A stretch of DNA of 64,000 nucleotides from Tomitella gaofuii (lineage in GTDB: Bacteria > Actinomycetota > Actinomycetes > Mycobacteriales > Mycobacteriaceae): the NCBI RefSeq assembly GCF_014126825.1, contig NZ_CP059900.1, positions 868,001-932,000 on the forward strand, written 5' to 3'. The translations under genes were made by a program, and so were the position numbers. Shown one piece after another: positions 1-8,273 of this stretch. The notes below the pieces were generated by a model. The model did not search any database, was not told the DNA's origin, and saw only the letters and a program-made list of their open reading frames with translations. Position 1 is the stretch's first letter, and each line of letters opens with the position of its first letter.

Positions 1-1
1 C

Positions 2-199
2 GTCGTGATCGGCAAGGCGTCCTTCGAGCCGAACCAGCTCGTGGAGAACTACGGTGCCGCCATCGATGAGGTGCTGCGGGTCAAGCCGTCCTCGGCGAAG
101 GGGCGCTACATCAAGAAGGTCACGATCGCGACGACCACCGGACCGGGCATCCCGGTGGACCCGACGCGCACCACGCGGCTTCTCGACGACAGCGAGTAG
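2..199 (+). CDS. rplA: 50S ribosomal protein L1, C-terminal end (partial)
   Basis: These are the last 65 residues of ribosomal protein L1, cut by the left window edge. L1 binds 23S rRNA at the mobile stalk and also represses its own operon. The visible end has the conserved KGRYIKKVT and GPGIPVD stretches of bacterial L1. The reading frame is open at base 2 and the upstream part of the gene lies outside the window. A strong inverted repeat about 50 bases downstream probably ends the transcript, which separates this gene from the rplJ-rplL unit. Identification is by sequence memory of the family and is secure. Confidence 0.95.
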   Translation, partial: VVIGKASFEPNQLVENYGAAIDEVLRVKPSSAKGRYIKKVTIATTTGPGIPVDPTRTTRLLDDSE

Positions 200-248
200 A
201 GGTACGCACAAGGCTCAGCGGCGGGATCGCCGACCGCCGACCGGCACG

Positions 249-282
249 AGGGCCGGCCGCTCCCCACGGGGCGGCCGGCCCT
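249..282 (+). terminator. Hairpin after rplA
   Basis: A perfect 12-bp inverted repeat (AGGGCCGGCCGC at 249-260 against its complement at 271-282) closes a 10-base loop, 50 bases after the rplA stop. No U-tract follows, as is common for actinobacterial terminators. Its position between two ribosomal protein operons supports a terminator role. Confidence 0.7.
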
Positions 283-332
283 CTGCGTTGACACCGGCAG
301 GGGGTGGTGTGGTGCGCTTCGTCGGCGTCGGG

Positions 333-560
333 TAGTCTTCTCGCAGAAGTTCGACTCGATCGAAGTTCTACCGAAGACCGTTGGACACCGTCTGCTTCGC
401 GCAGGCGGACGAAGGTCCGGGAGCGACCCGGCGGCCCACGCAGGAGAACGAGGTTGGGGAATGCACGGGCGCCTTCGGGTGCCCCGACGCGGTTCCCCTC
501 ACACGCCCCGTGCGCCCTGCGCCGGGGCGTCAGTCGTCTCCGGGCACACGAGTGCAAGAA
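333..560 (+). promoter_or_regulatory. Probable promoter and L10 leader of rplJ-rplL
   Basis: The 370 bases between rplA and rplJ hold no gene. A -10-like TAGTCT lies at 333-338. A perfect TTGACA at 288-293 is too far upstream to be its -35 partner. The long transcribed leader ahead of rplJ is where many bacteria place the structured L10-L12 autoregulatory leader. One stable element is visible: a 7-bp hairpin with a UUCG tetraloop, GGGCGCC at 467-473 against GGTGCCC at 478-484. I infer the L10-leader function from position and length; I did not fold the kink-turn itself. Confidence 0.45.
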
Positions 561-572
561 AGGAGGCGAAGC

Positions 573-1106
573 ATGGCCAAGCCGGAGAAGGTCACCGCGG
601 TTGCGGAGATCGCCGAACGTTTCCGGGAATCGCACGCGGCCGTCGTGACGGAATACCGTGGACTCTCGGTCCCCGCACTGATGGAGCTGCGTCGCGCACT
701 CGGTTCGGACGTCACCTACTCGATCGCCAAGAACACGCTGGTCAAGCGTGCTGCGGCGGAGGCCGGTGTCGAGGGGCTGGACGACCTGTTCGTCGGTCCC
801 ACGGCGATTGCCTTCGTCAGGGGAGAGGCCGTGGACGCGGCCAAGGCGATCAAGAAGTTCTCCAAGGACCACAAGTCGCTGGTCATCAAGGGGGGCTACC
901 TCGACGGCGCCACGCTGAGCGTGGATGAGGTCGAGAAGTTCGCTGATCTCGAATCGCGCGACGTCCTGCTGGCGAAGCTCGCAGGCGCGATGAAGGGCAA
1001 CCTCACCAAGGCCGCCGGGCTGTTCAACGCCCCGGCCTCCCAGGTTGCGCGCCTGGGTGCGGCGCTGCAGGACAAGAAGGCCGCGGAGGGCGACGCCGCC
1101 GCGTGA
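573..1106 (+). CDS. rplJ: 50S ribosomal protein L10
   Basis: L10 anchors the L7/L12 dimers to the ribosomal stalk and, bound to L12, represses its own mRNA leader. The protein is 177 residues, the usual size. It opens [10 protein letters not shown] and carries the conserved [15 protein letters not shown] stretch followed by the [13 protein letters not shown] region. The ATG at 573 was chosen because a perfect AGGAGG lies at 561-566, while the longer open frame upstream is leader sequence. rplL follows after 105 bases in the same direction, the standard rplJ-rplL pair. Confidence 0.97.
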   Translation: MAKPEKVTAVAEIAERFRESHAAVVTEYRGLSVPALMELRRALGSDVTYSIAKNTLVKRAAAEAGVEGLDDLFVGPTAIAFVRGEAVDAAKAIKKFSKDHKSLVIKGGYLDGATLSVDEVEKFADLESRDVLLAKLAGAMKGNLTKAAGLFNAPASQVARLGAALQDKKAAEGDAAA

Positions 1107-1211
1107 TCCGCGCACGCGGGCCACGTACACACCGATGCGCACGCGCGTGCGCACCCCACCTCGTCCGACACGCGGCGGGTGGGGACCAGACTGACAGGAA
1201 GGACCGCCACC

Positions 1212-1601
1212 ATGGCGAAGCTCAGCACTGAAGAACTGCTCGACGCTTTCAAGGAGCTCACCCTCCTCGAGCTCTCCGAGTTCGTGAAGGCCTTCGAGGA
1301 GACCTTCGAGGTCACCGCGGCCGCCCCGGTCGCCGTCGCAGCCCCGGGTGCCGCCCCGGCCGGCGGGGATGACGCCGCCGCCGAGCAGGACGAGTTCGAC
1401 GTCGTGCTCGAGTCGGCTGGCGACAAGAAGATCCAGGTCATCAAGGTCGTCCGCGAGGTCGTCTCCGGGCTGGGCCTGAAGGAGGCCAAGGACCTCGTCG
1501 AGAGCGCCCCCAAGGCGATCCTGGAGAAGGTCGACAAGGAGGCCGCCGACGCGGCGAAGGCCAAGTTCGAAGAGGCCGGCGCCAAGGTCACCGTCAAGTA
1601 G
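1212..1601 (+). CDS. rplL: 50S ribosomal protein L7/L12
   Basis: The multimeric stalk protein that recruits translation GTPases. It has 129 residues: an N-terminal dimerisation helix ([18 protein letters not shown]), an Ala/Pro-rich hinge at about residues 35-58, and the globular C-terminal domain with the factor-binding [11 protein letters not shown] and [12 protein letters not shown] stretches. The ATG at 1212 is preceded by AGGAAGGA at 1196-1203; a frame-compatible upstream start lacks such a site. A strong intrinsic terminator follows, so rplJ-rplL is a closed unit separate from the mce operon. Confidence 0.97.
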   Translation: MAKLSTEELLDAFKELTLLELSEFVKAFEETFEVTAAAPVAVAAPGAAPAGGDDAAAEQDEFDVVLESAGDKKIQVIKVVREVVSGLGLKEAKDLVESAPKAILEKVDKEAADAAKAKFEEAGAKVTVK

Positions 1602-1667
1602 GACTGCGGGCCGCACGGCCGGTGCCCGGTACGGAAGGTCACGAATTCGTATCGGTTTGCATGCATG

Positions 1668-1708
1668 AAGGTGGACCACCCCACGGGGTGGTCCACCTTT
1701 GCTTTTGC
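1668..1708 (+). terminator. Intrinsic terminator after rplL
   Basis: A perfect 15-base inverted repeat (1668-1682 against 1685-1699, centred on GGTGGACCACCCC) is followed by TTT and a further TTTT within ten bases. This is the most canonical rho-independent terminator in the window. Confidence 0.9.
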
Positions 1709-1955
1709 CGCGCAGGATGTCGCTGCGGCGGCGCGGAGGGAGGCGCAGAGTCGCTCTCTCTGTGACCGGGAAGTGGGCCCCGCGGTGTGATGTGTGGTGG
1801 AATACATCCTGTCCGGGCCGAGGTCCAGCACTCCCCGTAGGCGGTGTCGGGGCACCGACGGGGCCGGCCGGTCCTTCGGCGCCACGCGGGGTGGGCCCGC
1901 GGGCGGCGCGTGCGACAGGACATGGTGGCGAACGGAGGATCTCTTCCCCCATCGC

Positions 1956-1973
1956 CTACTGACCCGTCAGTAG
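1956..1973. promoter_or_regulatory. 18-bp palindrome, candidate TetR-type operator upstream of mceG
   Basis: CTACTGAC (1956-1963), a CC spacer, then GTCAGTAG (1966-1973) form a perfect 8-bp inverted repeat about 85 bases before mceG. The size and spacing are typical of sites bound by TetR-family dimers that control lipid genes in Mycobacteriales. The remaining 350 bases between the rplL terminator and mceG hold no gene. A -10-like GGATAAGGT lies near 2001-2009. The regulator is not identifiable from the window. Confidence 0.5.
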
Positions 1974-2058
1974 CCCGGTGGACGGCGGGGATGACCTATG
2001 GGATAAGGTGACGCGAACCACATCAGGGATGGTGTGGTGAACATTCGTGGGAGGTGTC

Positions 2059-3189
2059 GTGGGAGTCGAGGTCGCGGTCGAGGGACTCACCAAGTCTTTC
2101 GGTTCACAGAACATTTGGCAGGACGTGTCGTTGACGCTCCCCGCGGGTGAGGTCAGCGCGCTGCTGGGGCCTTCGGGTACGGGCAAGTCCGTCTTCCTGA
2201 AGTCCCTGATCGGGCTCCTGCGCCCCGAGCAGGGATCGATCGTCATCGACGGCACGGACATCCTGCAGTGCTCGTCCAAGGAGCTCTACGAGATCCGCCA
2301 GATGTTCGGCGTGCTCTTCCAGGATGGCGCACTGTTCGGTTCGATGGATCTGTTCGACAACGTGGCCTTCCCCCTGCGGGAGCACACCAAGAAGAGCGAA
2401 TCCGAGATCCGCAAGATCGTCATGGAGAAGCTCGACCTCAACGGGCTCATCGGCGCGGAGAACAAGCTCCCGGGCGAGATCTCCGGCGGCATGCGCAAGC
2501 GCGCTGGCCTGGCGCGCGCGCTGGTGCTGGATCCGCAGATCATCCTCTGCGACGAGCCGGACTCGGGCCTCGACCCCGTCCGCACCGCGTACCTGAGCCA
2601 GTTGATCATCGACATCAACGCGCAGATCGACGCCACCGTCCTCATCGTGACGCACAACATCAACCTGGCCCGTACGGTTCCGGACAATCTCGGCATGCTC
2701 TTCCGTAAGCAGCTGGTGATGTTCGGCCCCCGCGAGGTGCTGCTGACGAGCGACGAGCCTGTGGTCGAGCAGTTCCTCAACGGACGCAAGATCGGCCCCA
2801 TCGGGATGTCCGAGGAGAAGGACGACGCCCAGATGGCGGCCGAGCTGGCGGCGCAGGCCGCCGGCCACCACGACGGCTCGCCGGAGGAGGACGTCCGCGG
2901 CATCGTGCGCCAGATGGAGGCCAGCCCCGGCATGCCCGAGCGTCAAGCGGTGGGCCGACGGCAGGCGCGTGTCCGCGAGATCCTGCACACGCTGCCCGCC
3001 GACGCGCAGAAGGGCATCATCGCCAGCCTGGAGGGCCGGTACGGGCCGGACGAGTTCGGCGAGGACTACGGTTACGAATCGGAGCAGGAGGGGGCGCATC
3101 GCGCGCCTTCCCACAGCGCCTCCGATCCCGATACGGAGGTCTTCGCGTCGGCGGACCCGCAAGGGCCCCCTGCTGAAGGCAGATCGTGA
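2059..3189 (+). CDS. mceG: Mce importer ATPase MceG (Mkl)
   Basis: Cytoplasmic ATPase that powers Mce lipid importers. The 376-residue protein has Walker A GPSGTGKS at 37-44, the signature ISGGM at 141-145 and Walker B with CDEPDSGLDP around 164-173. The long C-terminal extension after residue 250 (GMSEEKD, then a charged helical region) is a mark of mycobacterial Mkl. The GTG at 2059 was preferred over one at 2047 because known homologues begin just before EVAVEGLTKSFG and GGGAGG lies at 2049-2054. The stop overlaps the yrbE start by four bases (GTGA), so the ATPase is co-translated with the permeases. Confidence 0.95.
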   Translation: MGVEVAVEGLTKSFGSQNIWQDVSLTLPAGEVSALLGPSGTGKSVFLKSLIGLLRPEQGSIVIDGTDILQCSSKELYEIRQMFGVLFQDGALFGSMDLFDNVAFPLREHTKKSESEIRKIVMEKLDLNGLIGAENKLPGEISGGMRKRAGLARALVLDPQIILCDEPDSGLDPVRTAYLSQLIIDINAQIDATVLIVTHNINLARTVPDNLGMLFRKQLVMFGPREVLLTSDEPVVEQFLNGRKIGPIGMSEEKDDAQMAAELAAQAAGHHDGSPEEDVRGIVRQMEASPGMPERQAVGRRQARVREILHTLPADAQKGIIASLEGRYGPDEFGEDYGYESEQEGAHRAPSHSASDPDTEVFASADPQGPPAEGRS

Positions 3190-4007
3190 CGGACGCCGCC
3201 GTCGGCTTCCGGGAGAACCGGTTCGTCGACGCAGCCGTTCGCGGCGTCGAGGGGGGACTTCGCCAGGCAGGGCTGATGTTCCAGCTCTTCGTGGACGTCG
3301 GCCGGGCCGCGTTGCAGCGTCCGTTCCAGTTCCGCGAGTTCATTCTGCAGGCGTGGTTCATCGCGTCCGTGACGATCCTGCCGACCATCCTGGTGGCGAT
3401 CCCCTTCGGCGCGACGGTGTCGCTGCAGACGGGATCGCTGATCAAGCAGCTCGGCGCGGAGTCATTCACCGGCGCGGCCAGCGTGGTGGCGGTGATCCAG
3501 CAGGCGAGCCCGCTGGTGGTGGCGCTGCTGGTGGCCGGCGCGGCGGGTTCCGCGGTGGCAGCGGACCTCGGTTCGCGGACCATCCGTGAGGAGATCGATG
3601 CGATGCGGGTGCTCGGTATCGATCCCATCCAGCGGCTGGTGGTGCCGCGCGTGCTGGGGATGGTGCTCGTCGCCGTGCTCCTCAACGGGTTGGTCAGCGT
3701 CGTCGGCGTGGCGGGCGGCTACTTCTTCAACGTGGTGGCGCAGGGCGGCACGCCCGGCGCGTACCTGGCGTCGTTCTCGGCGCTCGCGCAGCTTCCGGAC
3801 CTGTGGATCGGTGAGATCAAGGCCGCCGTGTTCGGTCTGATCGCCGCGGTCGTCGCGGCCTACAAGGGCCTCAACCCCAAGGGCGGCCCCAAGGGGGTGG
3901 GCGATGCCGTGAACGAGGGCGTCGTCATCACCTTCCTGTTGCTGTTCTTCGCGAACATCATCCTCACCGCCGTGTACCTGTCCCTCGTTCCGCCGAAGGG
4001 AGCGTGA
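3186..4007 (+). CDS. yrbEA: YrbE-type Mce permease, first copy (YrbEA)
   Basis: Integral membrane permease of an Mce transporter, equivalent to MlaE. It has 273 residues with about five to six hydrophobic segments and the MlaE-family signature REEIDAMRVLGIDP at about residues 137-150, a cytoplasmic coupling helix for the ATPase. It starts at a GTG that overlaps the mceG stop. With the next gene it should form the membrane channel that takes lipid delivered by the MceA-F proteins. Confidence 0.93.
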   Translation: MTDAAVGFRENRFVDAAVRGVEGGLRQAGLMFQLFVDVGRAALQRPFQFREFILQAWFIASVTILPTILVAIPFGATVSLQTGSLIKQLGAESFTGAASVVAVIQQASPLVVALLVAGAAGSAVAADLGSRTIREEIDAMRVLGIDPIQRLVVPRVLGMVLVAVLLNGLVSVVGVAGGYFFNVVAQGGTPGAYLASFSALAQLPDLWIGEIKAAVFGLIAAVVAAYKGLNPKGGPKGVGDAVNEGVVITFLLLFFANIILTAVYLSLVPPKGA

Positions 4008-4013
4008 GCGCCC

Positions 4014-4871
4014 ATGACGATCGCGCGTGAACGCAGCATGCTGGGGATGCGTGCCAAGCGGGCGGCCCGCGTTCCGGTCGACGTGCTCGACCGTGCCGGC
4101 GACCAGATGTCCTTCTACGGGCAGGTGCTGGTGTGGATACCCCGGACGGTGACGCGATACCGCCGTGAGGTGGTGCGTCTGCTGGCCGAGGTGTCCTTCG
4201 GAGCAGGCGGTCTCGCCGTCATCGCGGGCACCGTCGGCGTCATCTTCATGATGTCGCTGTTCGTGGGCGTCGTCGTGGGCATGGCGGGGTACGCCTCCCT
4301 CGACCAGCTCGGCGCCTCGGTGCTCACAGGTTTCCTCTCGGCGTATGTCAACACGCGCGAGCTCGCCCCGCTGATCGCCGCGCTCGGCCTTTCCGCCACG
4401 GTCGGTTGCGGTTTCACCGCGCAGCTCGGTGCCATGCGGATCTCCGAGGAGATCGACGCGCTCGAGGTGATGGCCGTACCGAGCGTGCCGTTCCTCGTGT
4501 CCACCCGCGTCATCGCGGGATTCATCGCGGTCATCCCGCTCTACATCGTGGGGCTCCTCGCGTCCTACCTGGCGTCCCGACAGGTGAACACGTGGATGAA
4601 CGGTCAATCACCGGGCTCCTACGACCATTACTTCAATCTCTTCCTCTCGCCGATCGACGTCCTATGGTCGTTCGGCAAGGTGCTCATATTCGCCTTCGTC
4701 CTCATCCTCATCCACTGCTACTACGGCTATTCCGCGTCCGGCGGCCCCGCCGGCGTCGGCGTCGCGGTGGGCCGGGCGGTGCGCACCGCGATCGTGATCA
4801 TCGCGGTCCTCGACTTCTTCCTGAGCCTCGCCATCTGGGGCACCACGACGACGGTCAGAGTGGGGGGCTAG
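4014..4871 (+). CDS. yrbEB: YrbE-type Mce permease, second copy (YrbEB)
   Basis: Second permease of the pair, 285 residues. The family signature appears here as SEEIDALEVMAVPS at about residues 144-157, and there are five or more hydrophobic segments, including GLAVIAGTVGVIFMMSLFVG. The ATG at 4014 follows the first permease by six bases. The conserved order yrbEA-yrbEB-mceA to mceF is kept. Confidence 0.93.
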   Translation: MTIARERSMLGMRAKRAARVPVDVLDRAGDQMSFYGQVLVWIPRTVTRYRREVVRLLAEVSFGAGGLAVIAGTVGVIFMMSLFVGVVVGMAGYASLDQLGASVLTGFLSAYVNTRELAPLIAALGLSATVGCGFTAQLGAMRISEEIDALEVMAVPSVPFLVSTRVIAGFIAVIPLYIVGLLASYLASRQVNTWMNGQSPGSYDHYFNLFLSPIDVLWSFGKVLIFAFVLILIHCYYGYSASGGPAGVGVAVGRAVRTAIVIIAVLDFFLSLAIWGTTTTVRVGG

Positions 4872-4874
4872 CCC

Positions 4875-6193
4875 ATGGACTCCCAGGGTTCGACGTTGCG
4901 CCGCAGACTGCTCGGGGTGCTGCTGTTCGCGTTGGTCATCGGGTTCGTGGCGGTGACGGTGTTGCAGTACAACAAGGCGTTCTCGACGTATACGAGTATT
5001 TATCTGGTCACCGATAGTGCGGGCAATGCGTTGCCTGAGCGTGCGGATGTGAAGGCGCGGGGGGTGATCATGGGCACGGTCGGGTCGACGCAGGCGCACG
5101 GGGACAAGGTGGTGCTGCGGCTGGATCTGGATCCGGCGTTGGCGGAGCAGGTGCCGCCGTCGGCGACGGCGCGTCTGTTGCCGAAGACGTTGTTCGGTGA
5201 GCGGTATGTGGCGTTGCAGATTCCGAAGGGCGCCGAGGGGCATGTGTCGGAGGGGGACACGATCTATCAGGATGCGTCGGGCAATGCAGTGGAGATCGGG
5301 CACATGCTCGATACGGTGTTGCCGATTCTGCGGGCGGTGCCGCCGCAGGATCTGTCGGTGACGTTGACGGCGATCAATCACATGCTCGAGGGGCAGGGGG
5401 AGGCGATCGGGCGGGGGATCGAGCAGCTCGATGAGATCACCGATCAGGTGGTGGACCGGTTGCCGGATGTGAAGGCGGATATCCGGGGGATCGCGGAGTT
5501 CGCGCGGACGTATCAGTCGGCGGCGCCGGATCTGGTGGATGCGCTCGATAATCTGCGACGACGAACACGACCGTGGTGCAGATGCAGGATCGGATCCATG
5601 AACTTCTTCTGGCGGGGGCGGATACGGCGCGGGCGTCGTCGGATCTGATTGATCGGACGCGGGGGGATTTCGTGGCGGTGTCGGCGCAGTCGGTGCGGCC
5701 GTTGGAGGTTTTCGCGGACGCGTCGCCGGCGTTCGGCTGCACCTTCGACTCGTTCGCCGAGATCCATGAGCGCGGCAAGAAGATCGTCGGCTACAACGAG
5801 CCCAACCCGGGGATCCGGGTGACGCTCGAGCTGGTGAACCCGCGCGGCCGCTACCTGCCGGACCAGGACGAGCCGCGCCTGTTCGACACGCGCAAGGCGC
5901 GGTGCTACCCGAAGGCGGTGCCCGGGCAGAACTATCCGATCCCGGACGGCACCCTCAACGACGGGTCGTATCAGCCGCCGGTGATCAATACGGGCGGGGC
6001 GCCGACGCTGTATCCGCCGGATCCGATGTATGCGGCCGAGCCGGAGTCGCAGTACCGGGGTTCGCAGTCGGAGCAGAAGGCGCTGGCGCAGGTGTATGCG
6101 GCGGCGTCGGGTGCGGACGCGGCGTCGATTCCGGGGTGGACGACGGTGATCGGGGCGCCGTCGCTGCGCGGCAACGAGGTGGTGTTCAAGTGA
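4875..6193 (+). pseudogene. mceA: MceA-family protein, split by a one-base frameshift
   Basis: The first Mce protein of the operon, with an N-terminal membrane anchor (residues 9-30) and an MCE domain containing VKARGVIMGTVGS. The frame starting at 4875 reads well through AAPDLVDALDNL (up to about 5557) and then turns into Arg-rich nonsense ending at 5648. The homologous reading resumes in the next frame (TTVVQMQDRIHELL) and runs to 6193. Restoring one base, most simply an A before the CGACGACG run near 5558, gives a 439-residue protein of normal MceA length. This is either a real inactivating mutation or a sequencing slip in an ACG repeat. Codon use is odd as well: much of 4980-5715 and 5965-6150 uses T-ending codons unlike neighbouring genes. 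Confidence 0.85.
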
Positions 6194-7272
6194 GGCGGCA
6201 ACTGCGCGGGCTCACCGCGCCCATCATCAAGCTGCTCATCTTCGGCGTTGTCACCATCCTGATGACCGGTGTGCTCGCGGTGTCCATCGCCAATATCGGC
6301 GGCGGCAGCGGGACGCAGTACTACGCGTTGTTCACCGACGCCACCTCGCTCAACAGCGGCGACGACGTCCGCATCGGCGGGGTCAAGGTGGGGCAGGTGA
6401 CCAGCATCGAGGTGGTCGACCGCGACAAGGCGAAGGTCGGATTCACCGTCAACCGGGACGGCGGGCTGCCGGCGGACAGCGTCGTGAGCCTGAAGTTCCG
6501 CAACCTCATCGGCCAGCGGTACGTCTCGGTGAGCCAGGGCGACGATCCGAGCGCGGGCAAGCTCGAGGCGGGTGAGACGATCCCCGTCGACCAGACGCAC
6601 CCGGCGCTGAACCTCACGCAGCTGTTCAACGGCTTCCGGCCGTTGTTCCAGACACTGCAGCCCGACGACGTCAACAAGCTCGCGTTCTCGATCATCCAGG
6701 TCTTCCAGGGGCAGGGGCAGACGGTGGGCGACCTGGTCGCGACCACGTCGACGCTGACCAACACGATCGCGGACAAGGACGCGGTCATCGGCAAGGTCAT
6801 CGACAACCTCAACGCGGTGCTCGACACGGTGAACGAGCACGCGGAGGGCCTCGACCAGATGGTCGTCAACACCCGCAACCTCGTCGCCGGGCTCGCCGCG
6901 GACAGGGACGCGATCGGCGACGCCGTCTCCTCGCTGGCCGACCTCACGGATGCGACGACCGACCTGATCGAGCCGGCGCGGCCGTCGATCCAGGGGCTGA
7001 TCTCCGGGACCAACCAGCTGGCGGCCGGGCTGAACGCGCAGGAAGACGACGTGGACAAGGTCCTGCAGACGCTGCCGAAGAAATACGAGGCGCTCAACCG
7101 GACGGCGATGTACGGCTCGTGGTTCCAGTTCTATCTGTGCGGCCTCGACATCGTGATGGGCCCCGGGCACTCGGACAACCTCGACCTGTCGAGCGTGTCG
7201 AATCTGCCCGCTGTCAATCAGGCGCTGTATACGAACATGGCGCCGCGCTGCCATGCGGGAGGTGACCGGTGA
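6190..7272 (+). CDS. mceB: MceB-family protein
   Basis: Second Mce protein, 360 residues: N-terminal membrane anchor (LLIFGVVTILMTGVLAVSIA, about 14-33), MCE domain with DDVRIGGVKVGQVTSIEV, then a long helical stretch and a C-terminal Cys-containing segment (FYLCGLDIVMGP). MceA-F proteins are thought to form a heteromeric tube across the periplasm for lipid passage. The GTG at 6190 overlaps the mceA stop, so translation here may depend on ribosomes finishing the frameshifted mceA. Confidence 0.92.
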   Translation: MRRQLRGLTAPIIKLLIFGVVTILMTGVLAVSIANIGGGSGTQYYALFTDATSLNSGDDVRIGGVKVGQVTSIEVVDRDKAKVGFTVNRDGGLPADSVVSLKFRNLIGQRYVSVSQGDDPSAGKLEAGETIPVDQTHPALNLTQLFNGFRPLFQTLQPDDVNKLAFSIIQVFQGQGQTVGDLVATTSTLTNTIADKDAVIGKVIDNLNAVLDTVNEHAEGLDQMVVNTRNLVAGLAADRDAIGDAVSSLADLTDATTDLIEPARPSIQGLISGTNQLAAGLNAQEDDVDKVLQTLPKKYEALNRTAMYGSWFQFYLCGLDIVMGPGHSDNLDLSSVSNLPAVNQALYTNMAPRCHAGGDR

Positions 7273-8270
7273 CCATCCGACGCAATCCGATACTGACGGG
7301 CGTCATCGGCATCCTCATGGTGGTGCTGCTGGCCGTGGCGTCGTTCTCGTTCAAGTCGCTCCCGTTCATCGGGGCCGGCCCTGTCTACCATGCCGAGTTC
7401 GCGGAGGCCGCGGGCCTCAAAGAAGGCAATGAGGTGCGCGTGGCGGGGGTCAAGGCCGGCCAGGTGACCGGCGTCGAACTCGACGGCGACAAGGTCCTCG
7501 TCGCATTCCGGGTGACCGACACGTGGGTCGGCGACCAGTCGACGGCGAGCATCCAGATCAAGACCCTGCTCGGCTCGAAGTACCTGGCGCTCGACCCGCG
7601 CGGATCGGAGCGGGCCGACCCGGACGTCACGATTCCGCTCTCCCGGACCAGTTCCCCGTACGACGTGGTCCAGGCGCTCTCGGATGCGGCGGAGAGCGTG
7701 GGCGAGATCGACAGCACCCAGCTCGCGCAGAGTATGCAGGTGCTCTCGGAGGCGTTCGCGAACACGCCCGAACACGTGCAGAGCGCGCTCGACGGGGTCA
7801 CGCGGCTCTCGAAGACCATCGCCTCGCGCGATCAGGAGATCCAGCACCTCTTCGACGCGACGAAGCAGACGAGCCAGATCCTCGCCGACCGCAACCAGGA
7901 GTTCGAACAGATCCTGGCGCACTCGGCGGACCTGCTCGAGGAGTTCAACGCGCGGCGGGACGCCATCCACCGGCTCCTGGTGCGCACGCAGGACCTGTCC
8001 ACCCAGCTGCGCGGCCTCGTCGCCGACAACCAGGAGCAGATCGGCCCGGCGCTGACCCAGCTGCAGCAGGTCGTGGACCTGCTGCAGAAGAACCAGGACA
8101 ACATCGACAAGGCACTCGTTCAGGCGCCGGTGTTCTATCGGCTGTTCAACAACTCGCTCGGCAACGGGCGCTGGTGGGACACGATCGTCGGAAACGTGGT
8201 TCCGCCGGGGCTGCCCGACGTGCCGTCTCCGCGTGAACCGGTCCGCAAGCTCGGCGGGGGAGGGAACTGA
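7269..8270 (+). CDS. mceC: MceC-family protein
   Basis: Third Mce protein, 333 residues, with a membrane anchor (LTGVIGILMVVLLAVASFSF), an MCE domain (GNEVRVAGVKAGQVTGVELDGDKV, quoted in part) and a long coiled-coil region rich in Gln and Leu between about residues 150 and 285. The C-terminal end is short, with no Pro-rich tail. It begins at a GTG overlapping the mceB stop. Confidence 0.92.
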   Translation: MTIRRNPILTGVIGILMVVLLAVASFSFKSLPFIGAGPVYHAEFAEAAGLKEGNEVRVAGVKAGQVTGVELDGDKVLVAFRVTDTWVGDQSTASIQIKTLLGSKYLALDPRGSERADPDVTIPLSRTSSPYDVVQALSDAAESVGEIDSTQLAQSMQVLSEAFANTPEHVQSALDGVTRLSKTIASRDQEIQHLFDATKQTSQILADRNQEFEQILAHSADLLEEFNARRDAIHRLLVRTQDLSTQLRGLVADNQEQIGPALTQLQQVVDLLQKNQDNIDKALVQAPVFYRLFNNSLGNGRWWDTIVGNVVPPGLPDVPSPREPVRKLGGGGN

Positions 8271-8273
8271 CGC

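Noticed and set aside
288-293. Perfect TTGACA after rplA as the -35 of rplJ
   Set aside because: The nearest TANNNT-type -10 (333-338) is about 39 bases away, far beyond a normal spacer.
120-1952. Minus-strand open frame covering rplJ-rplL
   Set aside because: It runs through two ribosomal protein genes and two terminators; a GC shadow.
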